DNA of 5,630 nucleotides from an uncultured Nitrospinaceae bacterium (lineage in GTDB: Bacteria > Nitrospinota > Nitrospinia > Nitrospinales > VA-1): NCBI GenBank assembly GCA_905182935.1, contig CAJJDL010000268.1, positions 1-5,630 on the forward strand, read 5' to 3'. Both the position numbers and the translations under genes were made by a program. Below the pieces are notes generated by a model, which was not told the DNA's origin, searched no databases, and was given only the letters and a program-made list of their open reading frames with translations. Each line of letters begins with the position of its first letter. Within the stretch, counting starts at the first letter, position 1. Below, one piece after another: positions 1 to 4,775 of the stretch.

Positions 1-1
1 G

Positions 2-61
2 GATTACGAAGTACGTGAACTAGGTCAGTATTTAAAACCAGCCTCTGTCAACACGCCCTAA
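2..61 (+). CDS. C-terminal fragment of an upstream gene, function unknown (partial at 5' end)
   Basis: Reading frame 2 is open from the window edge to a TAA at 59-61 and encodes DYEVRELGQYLKPASVNTP before the stop. The other two forward frames close early, with TGA in frame 1 and TAG in frame 3 near position 16-23. The composition (charged, then a Pro-rich end) looks like an ordinary protein C-terminus, and it lies upstream of the sugar operon on the same strand. Nineteen open codons can occur by chance, and I do not recognise the family, so no function is offered. Confidence 0.4.
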   Translation, partial: DYEVRELGQYLKPASVNTP

Positions 62-101
62 GCGAAAATAAAAATTACTGTACAAACAGAGAACTAGAAT
101 C

Positions 102-131
102 ATCCCTCTAATCTATTGTTATTAAAGGGAT
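102..131 (+). repeat. Imperfect hairpin downstream of the upstream gene
   Basis: The arm ATCCCTCTAAT (102-112) pairs with ATTAAAGGGAT (121-131) across an 8-base loop, with one C/A mismatch in 11 pairs. It lies 40 bases after the stop at 59-61, so it could take part in ending the upstream transcript. The nearest T-run (150-156) is 18 bases beyond the stem, too far for a textbook intrinsic terminator. It is therefore called only as a hairpin with a possible termination or leader role. Confidence 0.4.
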
Positions 132-237
132 TAGTTGCCTGTTTAAAGGTTTTTTTATATTTTAGCCAACTTAGCAACTATTTAGTTAAACTCCTATTTT
201 AAAACAATTTAAAGCCGATACAATGTCTAAAGGGAAA

Positions 238-255
238 GATAACTTTATCCGATAA
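238..255. promoter_or_regulatory. Clustered GATAA/TTATC elements, operator-like
   Basis: Three copies of the same 5-mer in alternating orientation occur within 18 bases: GATAA at 238-242, TTATC at 245-249 and GATAA at 251-255. This makes two overlapping palindromes (GATAActTTATC and TTATCcGATAA). Such symmetry upstream of an operon can be a regulator binding site, but the bases are AT-rich, the motif is short and no regulator gene is in view. This is a low-confidence suggestion. Confidence 0.2.
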
Positions 256-359
256 GTAAAGACAGGGGACTAGTCGCAACCTATTCACTTTTAATGTAAA
301 ATTGTTAGCCTAGATTTGGATAAAAGATTACTTGGTTTTTCCAACTCTCCGAGAAAAAC

Positions 360-1370
360 ATGACTTCTACTAAAAAAAATATTTTGGTTACTGGCGGTGC
401 TGGGTTTATTGGAAGCAATTTCATCAACTACATCCATAAGAAGTATCCGGGCTATAATATCGAACTCCTTGATGCACTTACTTATGCAGGTAATCTGGAT
501 AACATTGTTAATGAATTAAAATTAAACGGACACTTTCGATTTTCCCATGGGAATGTAACTCACCCGGATATTGTTAATCAGTTGGTTTCCAATAGCGATA
601 TAGTGGTTCATTTTGCAGCTGAATCACATGTTACTCGTTCGATCTATGACAATTCATTATTTTTTGAAACAGATGTTATTGGGACCCAAGTTCTTGCCAA
701 TGCAATCGTAAATCATCCAGTGGAACGGTTTATTCATATCTCTTCGTCTGAGGTTTATGGAACAGCTCTGACTGCACCAATGGATGAAGAACATCCTTTA
801 AACCCGATGAGTCCTTATGCGGCAGCAAAAGCCGGTGCGGACCGGTTAGTATATTCTTATATTCATACTTATGGCCTTCCAGCTGTTATTGTAAGACCGT
901 TTAATAACTATGGGCCATTTCAACATTTAGAAAAAGCAATCCCAAATTTTATTACGAGTGCACTTAATGATCAACCTTTGACGGTTCATGGGGGTGGCCA
1001 GAGTTTGCGTGATTGGATGTTTGTGGAGGACACGTGTGAAGCGTTGGATGCAATCATGCATGCTGATGCTAATAAAGTAGTTGGTGAGGCAATAAACTTA
1101 GGTACGGGACGCGACACAGATATCCTTACCATAGCCAAAAAGGTACTGAATATTCTAGAAAAACCTGAAAGTTTGATTGAATATATTGAGGATAGACCAG
1201 GTCAGGTTTCCCGTCATATTTCATCAACTAACAAGGCTAACCAATTGCTAGGTTGGACTGCAAAAACTAAATTGGATGATGGACTTAAACGCACAGTTGA
1301 TTTTTATAAGAATAATAAACAATGGTGGGAAAAATTCTTGTGGATGAAGGAGTTATGGGGACAAAGATAA
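360..1370 (+). CDS. NAD-dependent nucleotide-sugar 4,6-dehydratase/epimerase, extended SDR, RmlB-like
   Basis: A 336-residue extended short-chain dehydrogenase/reductase of normal length for the RmlB/GalE group. The Rossmann NAD-binding loop GGAGFIG is at residues 12-18. TYAGN (41-45) and AAESHVTRSI (86-95) are the segments typical of dTDP-glucose 4,6-dehydratases. The catalytic YxxxK is Y153/K157 (SPYAAAK), and VRPFNNYGP (178-186) plus a late RDW motif (217-219) complete the substrate domain. RmlB normally has an Asp-Glu pair before VYG; here it is Ser-Glu (S130-E131), as in UDP-glucuronate decarboxylases, GDP-mannose dehydratases and LegB-type enzymes. The exact substrate and reaction are therefore open. 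ATG 360 is the first ATG after an in-frame TAA at 321-323 and fits the family N-terminus; the Shine-Dalgarno is weak (GAGA at 351-354). It is the first gene of a four-gene run and likely supplies a cytosolic keto-sugar nucleotide to its neighbours. Confidence 0.9.
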   Translation: MTSTKKNILVTGGAGFIGSNFINYIHKKYPGYNIELLDALTYAGNLDNIVNELKLNGHFRFSHGNVTHPDIVNQLVSNSDIVVHFAAESHVTRSIYDNSLFFETDVIGTQVLANAIVNHPVERFIHISSSEVYGTALTAPMDEEHPLNPMSPYAAAKAGADRLVYSYIHTYGLPAVIVRPFNNYGPFQHLEKAIPNFITSALNDQPLTVHGGGQSLRDWMFVEDTCEALDAIMHADANKVVGEAINLGTGRDTDILTIAKKVLNILEKPESLIEYIEDRPGQVSRHISSTNKANQLLGWTAKTKLDDGLKRTVDFYKNNKQWWEKFLWMKELWGQR

Positions 1371-1384
1371 ACGATGGTGGCCCT

Positions 1385-2098
1385 ATGGTCTCGCAGATAA
1401 ATCGCTTGGTAGTTTTACAACCATCCTATCTGCCATGGATTGGTTATTTTGAGCAGATGACACGATCAGATCAATTTATTTTTCTTGATGATGTTCAATT
1501 TACACGGCGTGACTGGAGAAATCGTAATAAAATCCGTACTAAAGATGGATGGGCTTGGTTAACGGTTCCTGTTGAACAAAAAAACCGTTATACACAATTG
1601 CTTAAGGAAACCCGTATTGATAATTCGACTAATTGGAATAAAAAACACTGTGAAGCGATTCGAGTAAATTACTCACGCGCCCCATTTTTTGAAACATACT
1701 ACCCCTACTTTGAATCAGTGTATGATAAACAGTGGAAATTTTTACTGGACCTGTGCTACGAAACAACCGGATACCTTAAGGAGGTTCTTAATATAAATAC
1801 TGAGACCTCTAGATCGTCCGATATTAAAGTCAAAGGTGCAAAGGCCGAGCGCATTGTAGATCTTTGCCAGCAGTTGAATGCAACTCATTACCTAACCGGG
1901 AATAGGGCCCGTGATTATTTGTCAGCGGAAGATTTTTCCCAACGAGGCATTATTTTAGAATATCAAGAGTATGATCACCCAAAGTATTTGCAAAGGTATC
2001 CAGGGTTTGTTCCTAACTTATCGTTAATAGATCTTTTGTTTAATATTGGAGATAAGAGTTTGGAAGTAATAATGGAACCGATAACTAAACAGAACTAA
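1385..2098 (+). CDS. WbqC-family protein of polysaccharide loci
   Basis: With the start at 1385 this is 237 residues. It has the family N-terminal signature LQPSYLPWIGYFEQM (residues 11-25), then FLDDVQFTRRDWRNRNKI (33-50), a TVPV strand (60-63), and the C-terminal block QRYPGFVPNLSLIDLLFNIG (203-222). These are hallmarks of the WbqC-like family, named from O-antigen clusters; its exact reaction is not something I can state. The frame is open further upstream: ATG 1322 would overlap the SDR gene by 49 bases and ATG 1355 by 16. I prefer 1385 because it sits a few residues before the conserved motif and leaves a 14-base gap. Its only ribosome site is a weak GGTGG at 1376-1380. A strong AAGGAG (1347-1352) is too close to 1355 (2 bases) and far from 1385, so the start is uncertain. 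The stop overlaps the next start (TAATG), indicating translational coupling. Confidence 0.85.
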   Translation: MVSQINRLVVLQPSYLPWIGYFEQMTRSDQFIFLDDVQFTRRDWRNRNKIRTKDGWAWLTVPVEQKNRYTQLLKETRIDNSTNWNKKHCEAIRVNYSRAPFFETYYPYFESVYDKQWKFLLDLCYETTGYLKEVLNINTETSRSSDIKVKGAKAERIVDLCQQLNATHYLTGNRARDYLSAEDFSQRGIILEYQEYDHPKYLQRYPGFVPNLSLIDLLFNIGDKSLEVIMEPITKQN

Positions 2099-3216
2099 TG
2101 GAAAATTTATTTACAATAAAAGGTCTGCAAAAGGTTCTCCCTAGGTTGTATTCTTTTCTTCCTTATTATCTTGACCCAGGGCGTGCATTTCCTCCGGCAC
2201 ATGTTTTTTTTGAGGTAACTTATAGATGTAACCTTCGTTGTGACATGTGCCATTTTCTTGAGATCATAGAGGACACTGAAAATAATAAAACATATAAGAA
2301 CGAGCTTTCAACAAACCAAATCAAACTTGCCATCGACTCCCTTCCAAGGTCAACCTTGATCACTTTTACTGGTGGAGAAGCATTCATGAAGGTCGACTTC
2401 ATGGATATACTAAAATATGCTACAAAGAATCATAAGGTTCATATCATTACAAACGGAGTATCTTTATCCGAAAATGTGGTGAAACAGTTAGTCAATTTAC
2501 GAACACGCTCGTTATTTAACTCCGGTTTGTTATACATGGGAGTATCCCTAGAAGGGCGAGAAGAATTCCACGATAAAGTAACAGTAGTTCCGGGCTCTTA
2601 TAGAAAAACAAGGGCTGGATTGGAGCGACTAGTAACTCAACGCAAGAATTCTAACGCAAAATACCCCTTGATTCATTTGACTTGTGTAATAAGTTCGGGA
2701 AACGTAATGGATCTAGTGCCGCTTTATGATTATGCAGAAGAATTAAAAATTAATGTATGTAATTTTGTTCTGCAAAATCCAGCGACCTATTGGCATGCAA
2801 AGGATTATGATCAAGATGACCACTTATTGAAAAAAACTCCAAAAATTGACGAAATTGATCCAAAAATTTTAAAAGGCCAACTTGATATTTTACTAACAAG
2901 AGAGAAAGTTTATTCAACTCAGCTGCGTTTTTCACCAAACTACATAACACCGGAAGAAATTGTTCGGTACTATTCGAATAAAAGTTCTTATAGGGATTAT
3001 CGCTGTTACACTCCATGGACTAAGATGGCTTTTTCGGCATATGGAGATGTTTTTAGTTGTCCTCATTATCGACTGGGAAATTTAGAGGATGGGGATGGTA
3101 TTTCTCCTTGGAATGCAAAAAGGTCGCGTGAATTTCGAGAGCGAATTAAAAGTGAAAAAATATTTCCGGGCTGCTTAGGTTGTTGTCAGTCTGAATACAT
3201 TGGATCAGAAAAATAA
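2098..3216 (+). CDS. Radical SAM protein with C-terminal Twitch/SPASM-like cysteine cluster
   Basis: A 372-residue radical S-adenosylmethionine enzyme. The [4Fe-4S]-binding CxxxCxxC is C44, C48, C51 (in TYRCNLRCDMC), followed by the SAM-contacting GGE at 92-94 (ITFTGGEAF). VSLEG at 149-153 corresponds to the family's SLDG strand. The C-terminus holds further cysteines at C303, C321, C359, C362 and C363. The pattern (C303 ... C321 ... CxxCC) suggests one auxiliary Fe-S cluster, as in Twitch domains, rather than the full seven-cysteine SPASM pattern. There is no signal peptide, so it should be cytosolic. Twitch/SPASM enzymes include peptide modifiers but also sugar and aminocyclitol dehydrogenases such as BtrN. 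In this setting, with no precursor-peptide gene seen in the window, a sugar or glycolipid substrate is more likely (inference). ATG 2098 shares its A with the TAA of the WbqC gene; there is no good Shine-Dalgarno, consistent with reinitiation. Confidence 0.88.
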   Translation: MENLFTIKGLQKVLPRLYSFLPYYLDPGRAFPPAHVFFEVTYRCNLRCDMCHFLEIIEDTENNKTYKNELSTNQIKLAIDSLPRSTLITFTGGEAFMKVDFMDILKYATKNHKVHIITNGVSLSENVVKQLVNLRTRSLFNSGLLYMGVSLEGREEFHDKVTVVPGSYRKTRAGLERLVTQRKNSNAKYPLIHLTCVISSGNVMDLVPLYDYAEELKINVCNFVLQNPATYWHAKDYDQDDHLLKKTPKIDEIDPKILKGQLDILLTREKVYSTQLRFSPNYITPEEIVRYYSNKSSYRDYRCYTPWTKMAFSAYGDVFSCPHYRLGNLEDGDGISPWNAKRSREFRERIKSEKIFPGCLGCCQSEYIGSEK

Positions 3217-3219
3217 GGA
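3215..3219 (+). promoter_or_regulatory. Ribosome binding site of the B12-type radical SAM gene
   Basis: AAGGA lies 9 bases before ATG 3229 and overlaps the TAA stop (3214-3216) of the preceding gene. It is the clearest Shine-Dalgarno among the genes of this window and fixes the start at 3229. Confidence 0.65.
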
Positions 3220-3228
3220 TTAGATTGC

Positions 3229-4653
3229 ATGAAAGTTTTATTATTAAGACCAGCAGCGGAAAAAAAATCAATGGCCCGTGTTTTACCTCTTGGACTTCTG
3301 GCAATAGGTTCAGTATTAAAAAGGGCTGGGCACCAAGTTAAAATCCTTGACCTAAGAATTTCAAACTCACCAGATGAAGAATTAGATGCTGTTATGAATT
3401 CATTTGATCCGCAAGTTGTTGGGATTGGCGTGATGACGATTGAATGTAAATATGGCTTTATAGATGCGGCTAAGGTGAAAAAAATAAATCCCGATGTGAC
3501 GGTTATTTTTGGAGGGCCTCACTGCTCCCACGAGCCACAATTTATTCTCAATGATTCAAATGTAGATTTAATGGTAAGTGGGGAAGGTGATCTCACCATT
3601 GTAGAACTGATTGAAACCTTGGAAAAAGGTAAGGATGTTGCAAGTGTCCCAGGAATAGCCTATAAAAAAAATGGGTCCTATCTGCGTACTGCTGAACGGC
3701 CAGTTATCCGTGACCTAGATACAATCGATCAGGAGTATGATTTGATTGATCTAGAAAGATATTTTAACTTCCAGTCATCTATGGATTTTTTCCCAGTTTT
3801 TCGGAATAAAAGGTTTATTCCCTTGGTGACTTCGCGAGGATGCCCGTTTAAGTGTACCTACTGTCATGATATTTTTGATAAATCAATTCAGTATCGTTCC
3901 CCTGAGGCGGTAGTTAATGAAATTGAATACCTTATTAAGGTATATGGGATCAGGGAGTTTCATATAGTGGATGATGTTTTCAACGTTAATATGAAAAGAG
4001 CTAAAATAGTGTTGGATGCCATCATAAAACGTAATTTAAATATCCACATTTCATTCCCAAACGGGTTACGCGCAGATTTTTTTGATGATGAGTTAATCGA
4101 TAAAATGCAAAGGGCTGGAGTATACAGGATGGCGCTAGGAATAGAGTCAGGTTCTCAGAGAATTCAAGACATGATAAAAAAAGATTTAGATATAAATATT
4201 ATATACGACGTCGTTGAAAAACTCACGTCTGCTCGAATGAGTGTTCATGGGTTTTTCATGTTGGGATTTCCATCTGAAACTAGAGAAGAAATGAAAGAGA
4301 CAATAGATTTTGCCTGCGATCTAGGCTTGACCACGGCTAATTTCTCATTAGTAATTCCTAATCCAGGAACAGACTTAAGGCAGACTTTTATTGAATCTCG
4401 AGAAAGTAACTTTGAAGATTTCTCTGAGTATACATTTGATGCTGCATCATCCAATGCAAGTGAAGTAGAGGGAGATGACTTAATAAAATTAAAACGAGAA
4501 GCAAATCGTAGGTTTTATTTAAGTGCCCAACGTTTAAGACATGTACTGCGAGCTGTAGAGCCAAAGTGGATAATGCGATCCATGATAAATACTCCATTAG
4601 CATTGTTGTGGCGAAACGCAATCGCTCCTACTAACGCTCCAACACAAAATTAG
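3229..4653 (+). CDS. Cobalamin-binding-type radical SAM protein (BchE/HpnP-like architecture)
   Basis: A 474-residue protein with the two-part layout of class B radical-SAM enzymes. Residues 1-140 form a B12-binding-like Rossmann domain: PLGLLAIGSVLKRAGHQV (20-37), VVGIGVMT (63-70), IFGGPHCS (93-100) and SGEGD (117-121). The radical-SAM core follows, with C205, C209, C212 in SRGCPFKCTYC, DDVF at 248-251, GIESGSQ (304-310) and MLGFP (344-348). The C-terminal 80 residues include the NRRFYL segment (426-431) seen in many members. The classical DxHxxG cobalamin motif of methionine-synthase-type domains is absent, as is usual in this superfamily, so cobalamin binding is inferred from architecture. 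Characterised relatives methylate unactivated carbons (e.g. HpnP, Fom3, GenK) or do cyclisations (BchE), so the substrate cannot be read from sequence. It follows the first radical-SAM gene by 12 bases and ends in TAG, followed by a gap with a new promoter. Confidence 0.87.
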   Translation: MKVLLLRPAAEKKSMARVLPLGLLAIGSVLKRAGHQVKILDLRISNSPDEELDAVMNSFDPQVVGIGVMTIECKYGFIDAAKVKKINPDVTVIFGGPHCSHEPQFILNDSNVDLMVSGEGDLTIVELIETLEKGKDVASVPGIAYKKNGSYLRTAERPVIRDLDTIDQEYDLIDLERYFNFQSSMDFFPVFRNKRFIPLVTSRGCPFKCTYCHDIFDKSIQYRSPEAVVNEIEYLIKVYGIREFHIVDDVFNVNMKRAKIVLDAIIKRNLNIHISFPNGLRADFFDDELIDKMQRAGVYRMALGIESGSQRIQDMIKKDLDINIIYDVVEKLTSARMSVHGFFMLGFPSETREEMKETIDFACDLGLTTANFSLVIPNPGTDLRQTFIESRESNFEDFSEYTFDAASSNASEVEGDDLIKLKREANRRFYLSAQRLRHVLRAVEPKWIMRSMINTPLALLWRNAIAPTNAPTQN

Positions 4654-4701
4654 ATATTTTTAAATAATTTAATTAGCGTGCAAGATATAGAGACTGAAAG
4701 C

Positions 4702-4712
4702 TCAAGGCTTGA
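4702..4712. promoter_or_regulatory. Perfect palindrome overlapping a -35 box (possible operator)
   Basis: TCAAG and CTTGA flank a single central G, giving perfect 5-base arms. The right arm covers the first four bases of the -35 hexamer at 4709-4714, a classic place for a repressor or activator contact. It could instead be a chance element; no regulator is in view. Confidence 0.3.
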
Positions 4713-4737
4713 TAGTTGCTAATTAGTTTTCTATAAA
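4709..4737 (+). promoter_or_regulatory. Sigma70-type promoter for the glycosyltransferase gene
   Basis: TTGATA (4709-4714, five of six to TTGACA) and TATAAA (4732-4737, five of six to TATAAT) are separated by the optimal 17 bases. Transcription would start near 4744, giving a leader of about 30 bases before ATG 4776. This is much the best promoter match found in the window. It implies that the glycosyltransferase begins its own transcription unit even though it follows the operon in the same direction. Confidence 0.6.
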
Positions 4738-4775
4738 GAATTAAAACTAAAGAGTTCTATTGAAAGTAGAAAATA

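Larger units (their letters stand above)
62..359. other. Non-coding leader of the sugar operon, about 300 bases
   Basis: No plausible gene was found here on either strand; stops are frequent in all frames. The region is very AT-rich and holds several small symmetric elements: an 11-base imperfect inverted repeat at 102-112/121-131, a T-run at 150-156, a near-tandem TTAGCCAAC/TTAGCAAC at 162-178, clustered GATAA/TTATC elements at 238-255, and a perfect GACTAGTC palindrome at 268-275. It most likely carries the promoter of the operon starting at 360. No single -35/-10 pair here is convincing: the best -10-like hexamers, TACAAT at 219-224 and TAAAAT at 297-302, lack good -35 partners. The length suggests an untranslated leader or regulatory region rather than a mere spacer. 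Confidence 0.6.
4654..4775. other. Intergenic region with promoter and inverted repeats
   Basis: This 122-base AT-rich gap separates the four-gene run from the glycosyltransferase. It holds an 8-base inverted repeat (TAATTAGC at 4670-4677, GCTAATTA at 4718-4725, 40-base loop), a perfect palindrome TCAAG-G-CTTGA (4702-4712) and a strong promoter candidate (4709-4737). I see no GC-rich stem with an immediate T-run, so no confident intrinsic terminator for the upstream operon. Read-through is possible. Confidence 0.6.

Noticed and set aside
102..156. Intrinsic terminator formed by the 102-131 hairpin and the T-run at 150-156
   Set aside because: Eighteen bases separate stem and T-run and the stem has a mismatch. 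This does not meet the usual geometry, so only a hairpin was annotated.
302..330. Promoter with TTGTTA (302-307) as -35 before the SDR gene
   Set aside because: Hexamers at spacings of 16 to 18 bases match TATAAT at no more than three positions, and the start would lie very close to the ATG.
1322..1384. N-terminal 21-residue extension of the WbqC-family protein
   Set aside because: It would overlap the SDR gene by 49 bases, and the extension (rich in Gly, Asp, Lys) precedes the usual family N-terminus. The start at 1385 is preferred, though not proven.
2220..2402. Minus-strand open frame of 60 codons inside the first radical-SAM gene
   Set aside because: It lies wholly antisense to the conserved radical-SAM core, has no recognisable motif or ribosome site, and is best explained as a shadow of the coding strand.
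2750..3016. Minus-strand open frame of 88 codons inside the first radical-SAM gene
   Set aside because: Antisense to a well-supported gene, with no domain signature and no promoter in view.
4245..4621. Two overlapping minus-strand open frames (4245-4454 and 4388-4621) at the 3' end of the B12-type gene
   Set aside because: They overlap each other and the conserved radical-SAM gene. The hydrophobic stretch in the second reflects antisense codons, not a credible membrane protein.
4647..4670. AAATTA/TAATTT inverted repeat at the end of the B12-type gene as terminator
   Set aside because: The stem is only A/T pairs and would be too unstable; no T-run follows it.
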